The notes: generated from the sequence alone by a model not told the origin. A DNA stretch of 64,000 nt from Pedobacter sp. PACM 27299 (GCF_001412655.1 NZ_CP012996.1:682001-746000), one strand, 5' to 3'. Numbered from the stretch's first letter, positions 36,934 through 45,336 are shown. Numbers and translations are program-made.

Positions 36934-38264
36934 TGTAGTAGTGATTTTATATTTCCGTTTGATTTGATTAATTGAATTTCGGCAATCTTATAGTTCAATA
37001 AGGCCTGGGTATAGCTGTTTTGTGCTTCTGTAAGTGCATTTTCTGTATCTAACAAGTCAGTTAAAGCAGCAAGACCATTGTTATAATTGTTTTGAGTGCT
37101 GTTGTAAATCTCCTGAGCAAGCAATACGTTTGCGCGTTGAGAGTTAATGGTATTTACACTGTTTTTCAATTGGATCTTTGCATTCTCATAAGCAAGGTTT
37201 AACGCATTGCGCGTCTCTCTTCTGTCTTCCGTTGCTTTTTTCAAATCTACATCTGCCTGACGAACTCTGGAACGGGTAGCGAAGCCATTGAAAATCGGTA
37301 CTTTTAAAGTTACACCAACTGCTGAGGCGCCATACCAGAAAGCTTCACCGTTTTTCTTAAATAAATCGAATTTATCGCTCTGTCCGGTGTAAGAATAGTT
37401 GGCTGCTAAAGCTAGCGTAGGGTAGTATTCTGCTACATAGGCCTTACGCTGTAAAGTCAGCAGGTCTTTTTGGATGTTTAGCAGTTTCATCTCCGTTCTG
37501 TTCTCCACGTTTACAGAATCTGCAAAAGTAGGAAGTGTCGGATTGTGGTCTAATTCTGATTTAGGTAATACAATTGCGGTTTCTACTGGCATGCCCATAG
37601 AGAACTTCAATTGGTTTTCTAATTGAACGATGGCGTTTAAAGTCTGCTCACGTCTGGTTTCCAGGTTGGTCAGGTTTACCTTGATTCTATCCACATCAAT
37701 TTTTCTGGCCAAACCGTTTTTGTACTGGTTGCCAATGATGTTTTCTACCACTTTCACATTTTTGATATTGGTATCGATCACATTCAGTTGCTGTCTGTTC
37801 ACCAATACCTGATAATAGTTGTTGGCTACCTGCTCAATGATCTGCTCGTCGGTTAACTCAGCGCTGGCATTATAATAGCTTTCACTGGTTCTGGCTGCTT
37901 TCAAACCAGTAAAAACCTGCTGGTTAAACAGCTGCTGGTTCAATTGCACACCTGCACTTGAATTCCATGCTCTACCCATTTTGAAGGCTAAATCTGGTCC
38001 AACTACCAACTGCCCAATGATTGGATTATACGTTAATCCGGCATTTCCAGTTACTGATGGAAGCGCCTGAGCTCTGACCTCCTCTGTTTTATAACGACCA
38101 CCTTCGATGTCCAATTTCGCTTTGCGCGTATTTGCACTGTTCTGAATGGCGTAGTTTAAGGCGTCTTTGAGAACCAGCGTTTGCTGTGCGCTTGCTACAT
38201 TAGATAATAATAATCCCAGCAGCAGTAGCGGGATCAGTCTTACCTGTTTAATTATAGTATTCAT
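36930..38264 (-). CDS. TolC family outer membrane efflux protein
   Basis: A 444-residue outer membrane factor with signal peptide ending NVASAQ. Two tandem OEP repeats with long coiled-coil helices (for example around residues 140-230 and 330-440), and N-terminal TLVLKDALNYAIQNSANTRKA, which is characteristic. First structural gene of the RND operon. A 96-base gap separates it from the upstream TetR gene, so it may have its own promoter. Confidence 0.94.
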   Translation of the reverse strand: MNTIIKQVRLIPLLLLGLLLSNVASAQQTLVLKDALNYAIQNSANTRKAKLDIEGGRYKTEEVRAQALPSVTGNAGLTYNPIIGQLVVGPDLAFKMGRAWNSSAGVQLNQQLFNQQVFTGLKAARTSESYYNASAELTDEQIIEQVANNYYQVLVNRQQLNVIDTNIKNVKVVENIIGNQYKNGLARKIDVDRIKVNLTNLETRREQTLNAIVQLENQLKFSMGMPVETAIVLPKSELDHNPTLPTFADSVNVENRTEMKLLNIQKDLLTLQRKAYVAEYYPTLALAANYSYTGQSDKFDLFKKNGEAFWYGASAVGVTLKVPIFNGFATRSRVRQADVDLKKATEDRRETRNALNLAYENAKIQLKNSVNTINSQRANVLLAQEIYNSTQNNYNNGLAALTDLLDTENALTEAQNSYTQALLNYKIAEIQLIKSNGNIKSLLQ

Positions 38265-38360
38265 GTTTATTATAATTTGTGGTCTATTGTTATGTAAATC
38301 CGTCTGTTATTTTATTGTTGTTCTTATCGTATTATTCATGACGTTTTAACCATGCTATGG

Positions 38361-38966
38361 TTATTTTAAGCCTTTGATAAATATCTTCGACAGCTGGTGC
38401 TGTTTCTCTAATATGGTCTTCATTTCCTTTTTGCTTGGGAATAACTCTTTATTGCCATGGAGTAAACATAGGGAAGTGATTCCCGCCTGACTGTCCAGAT
38501 AAAGCTCCGCTATTTTGTAAGGATCAACAGGAGCGATTTCGCCATTATCGATTGCACGCTGTAAAACTTTGGCATGGAAATCTTCATTTTTAGCCTTCAT
38601 CTCCAGGAATGATGCCCTAAGGCTATCAGAATTCAGAGAGGCATCCGGACTGCTGCCTGAAAGGTGCAGCATATAGTATTTTTGAAAATAACGATGTCTG
38701 ATCTCTACAAAAGCCGCTAAACATTCTTCTACTGTAGTTTTTGTGGCCTGATCTTTTTCCAGTGCTTCAAAATAATCGCTGAAAATCTTCACAATTACAG
38801 CCAGTACCAGACTGCTTTTGTCCGGGAAATAATAATATAAAGAGGGTTTAGAGACGGACAAATCGTCTGCTATTTCGTTCATTGTGGTTTTGTTGATGCC
38901 ATAATGCATAAACCGCTTGATTGCGCCCTCAATAATCAATTCTCTTTTTTTATCTGTCTCTACCAT
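38361..38966 (-). CDS. TetR/AcrR family transcriptional regulator (adjacent to efflux operon)
   Basis: A 201-residue TetR repressor. The HTH is in the N-terminal 50 residues (MNEIADDLSVSKPSLYYYFPDKSSL), followed by a variable ligand-binding helical domain. It lies immediately upstream of the TolC-adaptor-RND genes on the same strand and is the likely local repressor. An imperfect operator-like repeat lies just ahead of it. Confidence 0.9.
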   Translation of the reverse strand: MVETDKKRELIIEGAIKRFMHYGINKTTMNEIADDLSVSKPSLYYYFPDKSSLVLAVIVKIFSDYFEALEKDQATKTTVEECLAAFVEIRHRYFQKYYMLHLSGSSPDASLNSDSLRASFLEMKAKNEDFHAKVLQRAIDNGEIAPVDPYKIAELYLDSQAGITSLCLLHGNKELFPSKKEMKTILEKQHQLSKIFIKGLK

Positions 38967-38983
38967 TCTACTTTTCTACTTTC

Positions 38984-39006
38984 TGACTTTTTTATTTCAA
39001 CAGTCA
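38984..39006 (-). promoter_or_regulatory. Possible TetR operator ahead of the first TetR gene
   Basis: TGACT at 38984-38988 and AGTCA at 39002-39006 form a 5-base inverted repeat with a 13-base AT-rich centre, 17 bases before the TetR start. Spacing and position fit a TetR operator. The arms are short. Confidence 0.3.
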
Positions 39007-39105
39007 AAAATACTACCATAATTTATTAACTAGGATTTTGTCATGAAAATCCAATGAAAATTACTTTATGATGACATATTTATTCTGGCTGAGCTTTTAA
39101 TCCGC

Positions 39106-39690
39106 TTAGAAAGATGTCAGCAAACATTTTCTCTTTTGAAAGATGAGTTTAAACTGCTCTTTTCCTGGGAACATACTTTTGTCTTTAGACAGGATGTTGA
39201 AATGAATACCAGATAAGGCATCAATGAATATTTCGGTGGCGAGTTTAGTGTCACTGATAAAGAACTCTTTATTCGTGACCCCACGGCTAAATAAAGAGCC
39301 GATAATGATGAATTCGAAAGTTCTGGCCTTGTGGAATTTTTCCGCCAGGTTTTCTGGAAGTTCATTTCCTATGATCTGACTGGACTCCAGTATGTTGTAG
39401 TATTTTTGAATAAAAGCCTGTCTTTTTTGTAGCAGTTTAAGGACGCCTTCGCTAGCAGTTTTCGTTTTGTCAATAGATTTCACCAGATCTCTGCTGATGA
39501 TTTGCATGAGGTGCTCTATTGCACTTACATAGAGGCTGAGTTTATCAGGGAAATAATAATAAAGCAATGCTTTAGAGAAGGAAATGTCCTTTGCGATTTC
39601 GGTCATGGTAGTTTTTGCTAAACCATAATGGGCAAAACGCTTTAAAGCCGCCTCAATAATTAAAATTCTCTTCTTATCCTGATTTTCCAT
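39106..39690 (-). CDS. Second TetR/AcrR family transcriptional regulator
   Basis: A 194-residue TetR protein with the same N-terminal plan as its neighbour (ALKRFAHYGLAKTTMTEIAK, then SKALLYYYFPDKLSLYVSA). The two are clearly paralogous in the DNA-binding part and unlike in the sensor part. It is 139 bases upstream of the other TetR gene, same strand, and divergent from murB. It might control the efflux operon jointly or respond to a different ligand. Confidence 0.88.
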   Translation of the reverse strand: MENQDKKRILIIEAALKRFAHYGLAKTTMTEIAKDISFSKALLYYYFPDKLSLYVSAIEHLMQIISRDLVKSIDKTKTASEGVLKLLQKRQAFIQKYYNILESSQIIGNELPENLAEKFHKARTFEFIIIGSLFSRGVTNKEFFISDTKLATEIFIDALSGIHFNILSKDKSMFPGKEQFKLIFQKRKCLLTSF

Positions 39691-39784
39691 TTAGATTTTT
39701 TGTTCCCGCTGCGATGATAAATACTGTTCTTTAAACAATAGAGACGAAAAATAGGCAATTTTTTTAAATATTTATTTAATCATA

Positions 39785-39813
39785 TTGATTCCCCTCCCGA
39801 ACAATTACATTTG
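39785..39813 (+). promoter_or_regulatory. Promoter of murB
   Basis: TTG at 39785-39787 and TACATTTG at 39806-39813, spacing 18, 29 bases before the ATG. Confidence 0.5.
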
Positions 39814-39842
39814 TAGCCTATAGCAAATCTTTCATTTTAACT

Positions 39843-40859
39843 ATGAGTATCTTCCAACAAAATACTTCCCTTAAACCTTATAATACGTTTGGTATCGCTG
39901 TTAACGCCCGTTATTTTGCAGAAGTAATTACAGCTGCAGATTTGCAGGAACTGCTGAATTCAGAACTGCTCCATACACAGTCCTTATTGATTTTAGGAGG
40001 GGGCAGTAATGTCTTGTTGACCAAAGATTTTGGAGGATTGGCGCTAAAAGTGAGTATTCCAGGGATTTCTGCTGTGGCGGATGAGGATGAAGTGCTGGTT
40101 ACCGCAGGAGCTGGCGTAGTGTGGAATGATTTTGTGAATTACTGTGTGCAGTATGGTTATGCAGGTGTGGAGAATCTAACGCTGATTCCGGGTACGGTAG
40201 GAGCCTCTCCAATACAGAATATTGGTGCTTATGGCGTAGAACTGAAAGATGTATTTGAATCTTGTATCGGACTAGAGCTGGCTAGCGGTACATACAAGTC
40301 TTTTAGCCACGCAGATTGCCGCTTTGGCTATCGCGACAGCATTTTCAAAAATGAACTCAAGGGTCAATACCTGATTACCGAAGTTTGTTTTCGTTTAAGT
40401 CGTATAGCGAAAATTAATACGCAATATGGTGCTATTCAGGAGGAGTTGGCTAACCGCGGTATCAGTACACCAACCATCGCAGATGTATCTGCTGTGGTGG
40501 CTCATATCCGGGTGAGTAAATTACCCGATCCTTCTACGATAGGGAATGCCGGAAGCTTCTTTAAGAACCCGGTAATTGATCAGGTTGATTTTCAAAAGAT
40601 CTACGAAAAATTCCCGGAAGTTGTTCATTATCAAGTTCCTCAAGGTAAAGTGAAGCTGGCGGCAGGCTGGCTGATCGAGCAATGCGGCTTTAAAGGAAAG
40701 ATCGTCGGGGAAACAGGGACCTGGAAAAATCAGGCATTGGTACTTGTCAACCATGGACAGGCTACTGGACAGGAAGTGTACAGTTTTTCAGAAAACATTA
40801 TAAATACGGTGGAGGCCAAGTTTGGTGTAAGATTGGAAAGAGAAGTAAATATTTTGTGA
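39843..40859 (+). CDS. murB: UDP-N-acetylenolpyruvoylglucosamine reductase
   Basis: A 338-residue FAD enzyme that reduces UDP-GlcNAc-enolpyruvate to UDP-MurNAc in peptidoglycan synthesis (cytoplasm). FAD motifs LLILGGGSNVLL and LTLIPGTVGASPIQNIGAYG. The substrate Tyr and Arg are in GYRDSIFK, and the catalytic Ser is in GNAGSFFKNPV. Presence of the YRDS region and total length fit the E. coli-like type I MurB. Monocistronic by appearance. Confidence 0.95.
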   Translation: MSIFQQNTSLKPYNTFGIAVNARYFAEVITAADLQELLNSELLHTQSLLILGGGSNVLLTKDFGGLALKVSIPGISAVADEDEVLVTAGAGVVWNDFVNYCVQYGYAGVENLTLIPGTVGASPIQNIGAYGVELKDVFESCIGLELASGTYKSFSHADCRFGYRDSIFKNELKGQYLITEVCFRLSRIAKINTQYGAIQEELANRGISTPTIADVSAVVAHIRVSKLPDPSTIGNAGSFFKNPVIDQVDFQKIYEKFPEVVHYQVPQGKVKLAAGWLIEQCGFKGKIVGETGTWKNQALVLVNHGQATGQEVYSFSENIINTVEAKFGVRLEREVNIL

Positions 40860-41028
40860 CATAGGGCTCGTAGTTATAGCTAACCCCGAAAAACAATTTC
40901 TTAATATTGGTGTTGATTTTTTGGTACTAATGTTGTATAGCCTTTGGTGTGTAAGATTGAACAAACTAGCGAGCGCCACTCATAAATCTTTGTTTGTTTG
41001 CCTTTTTAACCATAAAACTTAAAACATT

Positions 41029-41559
41029 ATGACAAAAAATGAATTCAACCTCCAACTAAACGACCATTCGGTTTCTTTGCAGTCATTCGCTTTAAATTTT
41101 ACCAAAGATATTGAGGATGCAAATGACTTAGTACAGGACACCATGTTGAAAGCTGTAACTTACTACAGTAAATTTAAAGAAGGTACCAATTTAAAAGGAT
41201 GGTTATTTACCATCATGAAAAATACCTTCATCAATAATTACAGACGACTGGTGAAAACCAACGCTTTAATTACAAAATCTGACGATATCTCTTCTGCTAA
41301 TCTGCACTACAGTGCTTCTAAAAATACGAGCGACAGCAAGTTCATCATAGGCGACATCAATAAAGCTTTAGCTACGCTTCAGCCAGAATATTATGTGCCA
41401 TTTATCAAATACTTTGAAGGGTATAAATACCATGAGATTGCGGAGATTTTAGATATTCCAATTGGAACTGTAAAAACCAGAATCCATGTAGCCCGCCAGA
41501 TCCTTAAAAAATATCTGAAGACTTATTCAAAAGAAATCTTGGGAGCCGAAATCATGTAA
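41029..41559 (+). CDS. RNA polymerase sigma factor, ECF type
   Basis: A 176-residue sigma-70 family protein with region 2 (AYA-less form: IEDANDLVQDTMLKAVTYY, then NLKGWLFTIMKNTFINNYRR) and region 4 (YKYHEIAEILDIPIGTVKTRIHVARQ). There is no adjacent anti-sigma factor. It is directly followed by its own terminator, then by the lycopene cyclase-domain gene. In many Sphingobacteriaceae an ECF factor of this type stands at the head of carotenoid genes, a context that is only partly kept here. Confidence 0.9.
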   Translation: MTKNEFNLQLNDHSVSLQSFALNFTKDIEDANDLVQDTMLKAVTYYSKFKEGTNLKGWLFTIMKNTFINNYRRLVKTNALITKSDDISSANLHYSASKNTSDSKFIIGDINKALATLQPEYYVPFIKYFEGYKYHEIAEILDIPIGTVKTRIHVARQILKKYLKTYSKEILGAEIM

Positions 41560-41578
41560 TCCTGAAGAAAAGATATAT

Positions 41579-41615
41579 AAAGTGCCTTAATGTAATGTTG
41601 AGGCACTTTTTTTTG
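41579..41615 (+). terminator. Terminator of the ECF sigma gene
   Basis: AAGTGCCTTAA pairs with TTGAGGCACTT (one G-U pair) around a seven-base loop, then a run of T. Confidence 0.85.
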
Positions 41616-41629
41616 CTCAAAAAAGAAAA

Positions 41630-41659
41630 TTGCTAAACGGGGTCAAAAGCATATTTTTG
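41630..41659 (+). promoter_or_regulatory. Promoter of the lycopene cyclase-domain gene
   Basis: TTG at 41630-41632 and TATTTTTG at 41652-41659, spacing 19. The ATG is 18 bases downstream. Confidence 0.55.
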
Positions 41660-41677
41660 GGCTAAACTAAATGATCA

Positions 41678-42349
41678 ATGAACCTTACTTATCTGCTGTT
41701 GGCATTGGGTATGCTGCTGATTCCCATCTTGCTGCTCTTTGTTAAAAAAACAAACCTCAACCAAACCATAAAATTTGCCATTCCTGCGGTGCTTGTCACT
41801 GGGTTACTCTTTTCCTTTTTCGCTACATTGTTCGTGATTTTTGGTGCATGGGTCTTTAATCCTACTTATTTATCAGGCATTTCTATTTGGTTGATCCCAG
41901 CAGAAGAAATGCTGTTTTATATGACGAGCTGCCTGGCAGGAATTGCCATCTATCAGGGATTAAACGTATTTTTTCCAGAAAACTCCCTGGATAAATTCAG
42001 CCTTTCAATGAGTAACCTGATGCTGGGGATTTGTATCGCCATGCTCTTTTTTGCGCACCTGAAATGGTATAGCACAGTGACCTTTGGCTTTCTTTTTATA
42101 TTGATCCTTTACATAGAATACGTCAATAAATTGCGATTTAGTTATCGGTTTTACCGGGCCTATGTATTGAGTTTAGTGCTATTTTATATAGCTTATGGTG
42201 TAATTTCCCTACTTCCGGTGATCTCCTATAAGGACACGCTTGATTTACGAATCGGTTATATTCCTTTTGAAAGTCATTTTTACTTTATGGGGATGCTGCT
42301 ATTGAGTGTTTATTTATTTGAATGGTTTAAAAGCAGGGCTAAAGGCTAA
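41678..42349 (+). CDS. Lycopene cyclase domain-containing membrane protein (CrtYcd-like)
   Basis: A 223-residue protein with about seven membrane helices in two homologous halves, the CrtYc/CrtYd fusion layout of lycopene beta-cyclase. The first half has the catalytic-type PxEE motif in IPAEEMLFYM. The second half should have PxE(D/E) but reads PFES (in GYIPFESHFYFM), so one acidic residue is replaced by Ser. It would close the ends of lycopene if active. Neither phytoene synthase nor desaturase genes are in the window. The stop overlaps the next start by one base. Confidence 0.82.
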   Translation: MNLTYLLLALGMLLIPILLLFVKKTNLNQTIKFAIPAVLVTGLLFSFFATLFVIFGAWVFNPTYLSGISIWLIPAEEMLFYMTSCLAGIAIYQGLNVFFPENSLDKFSLSMSNLMLGICIAMLFFAHLKWYSTVTFGFLFILILYIEYVNKLRFSYRFYRAYVLSLVLFYIAYGVISLLPVISYKDTLDLRIGYIPFESHFYFMGMLLLSVYLFEWFKSRAKG

Positions 42350-42585
42350 TGGAATTACCACTGTATAGTAAACAGCAATTGGCTTTACGCAATGGACAGG
42401 ACAAACCGGAGATCTGGGTGGCTTATCAAGGGATCATTTATGAGGTAACGGAAAGTCGGCTATGGCGAAACGGAAAGCACTATGAACATTGGGCAGGGCA
42501 GGACCTCACGGAGGAACTCGCCGATGCACCGCATACAGAAACTGTCTTTGAAAAATTCAAAGCAGTGGGGAAATTGAAAGTATAA
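42349..42585 (+). CDS. Small cytochrome b5-like heme-binding domain protein
   Basis: A 78-residue soluble protein made of a single cytochrome b5-like domain. GIIYEVTESRLWRNGKHYEHWAGQDLT carries the first heme-ligand region and ADAPHTETVFEKF the second His, the arrangement seen in minimal bacterial forms. It overlaps the stop of the lycopene cyclase gene by one base (TAATGG) and must be cotranslated. A redox partner for a carotenoid-modifying membrane enzyme is a reasonable inference, unproven. Confidence 0.85.
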   Translation: MELPLYSKQQLALRNGQDKPEIWVAYQGIIYEVTESRLWRNGKHYEHWAGQDLTEELADAPHTETVFEKFKAVGKLKV

Positions 42586-42618
42586 AAAGGAGTGCTGATT
42601 TTCAGCACTCCTTTTTAT
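42584..42618. terminator. Terminator after the cytochrome b5-like gene
   Basis: AAAAAGGAGTGCTGA and its complement form a perfect stem with a short loop, A and T runs on the two sides. Confidence 0.88.
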
Positions 42619-42675
42619 TTTAAGCCGCAATCACTCTATTTGAGACAATATAGCAGGCTGGTTATAGGTTTTCAA

Positions 42676-43596
42676 CTAAGCTTCAATCGTAAATGAACTC
42701 AGTTTCACAAATTCCTGAATACGGGCTGCAACTTCTTCATCCGTTAAGTTTAAGATTTTTTCTGTTCCGAATTTCTCTACACAGAAAGAAGCCAAAGCAG
42801 AACCATAGATGATGGCATTCTTCATGTTGTTGAAGTTTACCGTTCCTACTTTTGCCAGATAGCCGATAAAACCACCTGCGAAAGTATCACCAGCTCCTGT
42901 TGGATCAAATACTTCTGCTAATGGCAATGCCGGTGCAGAGAATATTTTGTCTTCATGGAATAACAATGCACCGTGCTCACCTTTTTTGATGATCAGGTAC
43001 TTTGGACCCATTGCTAAGATTTTCTTAGCAGCTTTCACCAATGAATATTCTCCTGACAATTGACGGGCTTCTTCATCATTGATGGTCAATACATCTACCA
43101 ATTTGATGGTTTCTAAAAGATCATCCATCATGATGTCCATCCAGAAGTTCATCGTATCCAAAACAATGAGTTTTGGTCTGTTTTTTAATCTTTCTATCAC
43201 CGTACGCTGGATCACTGGTGTTAGGTTACCTAACATCAGGTACTCACAATCCTGGTAATTCTCCGGAATGATCGGATCGAAATCTGCTAAAACATTCAGC
43301 TCAGTGACTAGAGTGTCTCTGCTGTTCATGTCATTGTGGTATTTTCCTGACCAGAAGAAAGATTTTTCTCCTTCTTTTATTTGTAATCCTTCGGTATCAA
43401 TTCCGTGTGTATTAAATGTATCAATGTCTTCTTTATGGAAGTCATCACCAACAACAGCGACGATTTTCACCTTATCATAAAAATAAGATGCAGCTAAACT
43501 TGCGTAAGTAGCGGCTCCACCGACTATCTTATCTGTTTTTCCGAAGGGAGTTTCAATAGCATCGAATGCCACAGTCCCTATGATTATCAGGCTCAT
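42676..43596 (-). CDS. PfkB family carbohydrate kinase
   Basis: A 306-residue ribokinase-family kinase. The N-terminal GGAATYASLAASYF binds the sugar, and the C-terminal signature DPTGAGDTFAGGFIGYL contains the catalytic Asp and anion hole. Bacteroidota have such a kinase next to core genes, usually annotated only as sugar or nucleoside kinase. Substrate cannot be given. Monocistronic, convergent to the cytochrome b5-like gene. Confidence 0.92.
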   Translation of the reverse strand: MSLIIIGTVAFDAIETPFGKTDKIVGGAATYASLAASYFYDKVKIVAVVGDDFHKEDIDTFNTHGIDTEGLQIKEGEKSFFWSGKYHNDMNSRDTLVTELNVLADFDPIIPENYQDCEYLMLGNLTPVIQRTVIERLKNRPKLIVLDTMNFWMDIMMDDLLETIKLVDVLTINDEEARQLSGEYSLVKAAKKILAMGPKYLIIKKGEHGALLFHEDKIFSAPALPLAEVFDPTGAGDTFAGGFIGYLAKVGTVNFNNMKNAIIYGSALASFCVEKFGTEKILNLTDEEVAARIQEFVKLSSFTIEA

Positions 43597-43697
43597 AGAT
43601 ATTTTCTTAAAATTATTTTAAAATATTTCGTTACAAATATTGCATAAATAAATTAAAACCCCTAATATTGCATTCCCAAAACGAACGAAACTTAATG

Positions 43698-43730
43698 TTG
43701 TTTAAGACTTCAAAAAGCCGTTTATTTTGG
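43698..43730 (+). promoter_or_regulatory. Candidate tRNA-Asn promoter
   Basis: TTG at 43698-43700 and TATTTTGG at 43723-43730 (one mismatch to TAnnTTTG), 10 bases before the tRNA. Confidence 0.35.
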
Positions 43731-43740
43731 TAGCCAGTAC

Positions 43741-43814
43741 TCCTTCTTAGCTCAGCTGGTTAGAGCATCTGACTGTTAATCAGAGGGTCGCTGGTTCGAG
43801 CCCAGCAGAGGGAG
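43741..43814 (+). tRNA. tRNA-Asn (anticodon GTT)
   Basis: A full cloverleaf can be drawn: acceptor TCCTTCT with AGAGGGA, D arm GCTC/GAGC, anticodon stem TCTGA/TCAGA with loop CTGTTAA (GTT at 43775-43777), and T arm GCTGG/CCAGC with loop TTCGAGC. The discriminator is G. The encoded sequence continues CAAAA, so the CCA is added after transcription. An intrinsic terminator follows within 10 bases, and an insertion-sequence cluster begins about 80 bases further on. Confidence 0.96.
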
Positions 43815-43823
43815 CAAAATTTG

Positions 43824-43857
43824 AAAGCCTTTCAGTGAAAACTGAAAGGCTTTTTTT
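43824..43857 (+). terminator. Terminator of tRNA-Asn
   Basis: AAAGCCTTTCAGT pairs with ACTGAAAGGCTTT, tetraloop GAAA, T7 run. Confidence 0.9.
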
Positions 43858-43892
43858 GTTAAATGCGATTTAAAATTAAACAGGCTATTGTC

Positions 43893-43918
43893 GGATCAAT
43901 GCCAAAAGTTGTGGAGCA
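43893..43918 (+). repeat. Solo copy of the ISL3-type terminal repeat
   Basis: The 26-base sequence that forms the left end of IS copy A (43963-43988) is found here a first time, identical in all 26 bases and exactly 70 bases upstream, with no transposase attached. It begins GGATCAATGCC and ends TTGTGGAGCA. The 44-base spacer does not resemble the inner end of either complete copy. Confidence 0.85.
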
Positions 43919-44006
43919 AGAGATAAAATTATAGCTTTGTCTATCTATATCCCATTTTATTTGGATCAATGCCAAAAGTTGTGGAGCAGTGGTTTGAATT
44001 TCGCTG

Positions 44007-44999
44007 TTAAGCATACAATTGTGTAAGTCTGAAAAGGAAGAATTCAATATTTTTGACGCCTCTAAACTGAGCTCTAAAAGCTTTGATTTTGGCGTTGAAA
44101 GATTCGGCAGAAGCGTTTGTAGATCTGCGATCAAAGTAGTTTAATATGGTCTGATAATGATTCTGTATCGATCTTGCAATGGTGTTGAAAGCCTTGAAGC
44201 CAGTTTGCCTGACTCTTTCGTGCCATTTAGCCAGCTTGGCCAGTGCAAAGACCTTATTCTTTGTGTTTTCAAATAGCTGACTAAGCCCCATACTCAGCCC
44301 ATATGCTGTTTTAAGATCAGGAAATCTTTCAAATAGAAGCTCAGCACGATCCTTTTGGCTTTGGGTCCAATCGGCAGGCTTTTTATACAATACGTATCTT
44401 CCCCTGGCGAGTAATTGCTTGACCGTATCCCCGTTATGGAGTACTTCCGGATGAAAAGGGTGGCCTGTTTTCTTTGATTGCTCAATGGCTTCATTTTCGA
44501 TATCCATCGCTTCCCATCTATGTTTAATCCGCATTTCCTGTAGCGCTTCGGTAGCCAGTTTCTGCACATGGAAACGGTCAGTGACTCTGATAGCTCCTGG
44601 AAAACAACGTTTGCAGATTAGTTCCATATTACCTGCCATATCCAGGGTAATCTCGGTCACCTTTTTTCTCAGCCGTTCAGGAATTTGTTGCAATACAGAA
44701 ATCACCGTTTCGGCTTTAGTTCCCGCTACAATAGCCACGATAGCCCCTTTTTTACCTTTAGCAGCTTTATTGGTGATAATAGTATAAAGTTCACCATGGG
44801 ACAGACTGGTTTCATCAATGGAGAGCTGTTCACCAAGATTCTCCGGGTATAATAGCCATTGTTTTGCATGTGCTTTTTGATCCCAGCTTTTAAAGTCGCT
44901 GAGGTAATCACGGTACTGACGAAGCAGGTTTTTGACCTTTACACCATAAAATGAACTGATCGTATCAACGCTACTCGGGGCTGTATCGATTGATTTCTT
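44007..44999 (-). CDS. IS copy A transposase, orfB (DDE domain part)
   Basis: The frame is open for 330 codons from just after a TAA at 45000-45002 to 44007 and carries the catalytic part of an ISL3-like transposase. Features include SIDETSLSHGELYTIITNK, the LDMAGNMELICKRCFPGA segment, VTDRFHVQKLATEALQE and a late SAESFNAKIKAF. It has no ATG, GTG or TTG near its beginning; a GTG at 44738 would remove the first third of the domain. Relative to orfA it is in the +1 frame, with a T6A4G run in the overlap. Expression as an orfA-orfB fusion is therefore likely. Confidence 0.82.
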   Translation of the reverse strand, partial: KKSIDTAPSSVDTISSFYGVKVKNLLRQYRDYLSDFKSWDQKAHAKQWLLYPENLGEQLSIDETSLSHGELYTIITNKAAKGKKGAIVAIVAGTKAETVISVLQQIPERLRKKVTEITLDMAGNMELICKRCFPGAIRVTDRFHVQKLATEALQEMRIKHRWEAMDIENEAIEQSKKTGHPFHPEVLHNGDTVKQLLARGRYVLYKKPADWTQSQKDRAELLFERFPDLKTAYGLSMGLSQLFENTKNKVFALAKLAKWHERVRQTGFKAFNTIARSIQNHYQTILNYFDRRSTNASAESFNAKIKAFRAQFRGVKNIEFFLFRLTQLYA

Positions 45000-45336
45000 T
45001 TAAAAAAGCCGCGAAATCTCCTGTCATTCGCGTTCCTTTCTCAACTAAAGTCCAATCCCGGTAGATCACTTTGCCGCTTTCCAAATTGATCCAGCGCCGG
45101 CGTTTGATATGATAGAAGACCTTATGTCCACGAATGGGGAAATCCTGAACCACGATCTGCGGGAAAAAACCTTTTGACTGCACCTTGAGCGAGCCCCATT
45201 CTGTAGGCAGTTGATTGAGTTCTTCCAACTGAATATGAAAAGTGTCAGGGTCTTCAATGGCATTGGTAAATTCAAAATTCTCTATGATAAATTCCGGTAA
45301 AAACAGACGAAGTAAAGTGGTGCTCGCAGAAGGCAT
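44971..45336 (-). CDS. IS copy A transposase N-terminal region, orfA
   Basis: I choose the start at 45336 (MPSASTTLLRLFLPEF), which matches the orfA of copy B. The longer ORF to 45357 takes its first seven codons from the terminal repeat of copy B. The 121-residue product is the ISAon1-type transposase N-terminal region: an acidic start (FIIENFEFTNAIEDPD) and a zinc-finger-poor, basic HTH part with IRGHKVFYHIKRRRWINLES. It probably binds the terminal repeats. It overlaps orfB by about 30 bases. Confidence 0.8.
   Translation of the reverse strand: MPSASTTLLRLFLPEFIIENFEFTNAIEDPDTFHIQLEELNQLPTEWGSLKVQSKGFFPQIVVQDFPIRGHKVFYHIKRRRWINLESGKVIYRDWTLVEKGTRMTGDFAAFLKEINRYSPE

Noticed and set aside
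43859..44134. 91-codon minus-strand ORF spanning the solo repeat and the left end of IS copy A
   Set aside because: Reads through terminal repeats and overlaps the transposase in another frame; not a gene.
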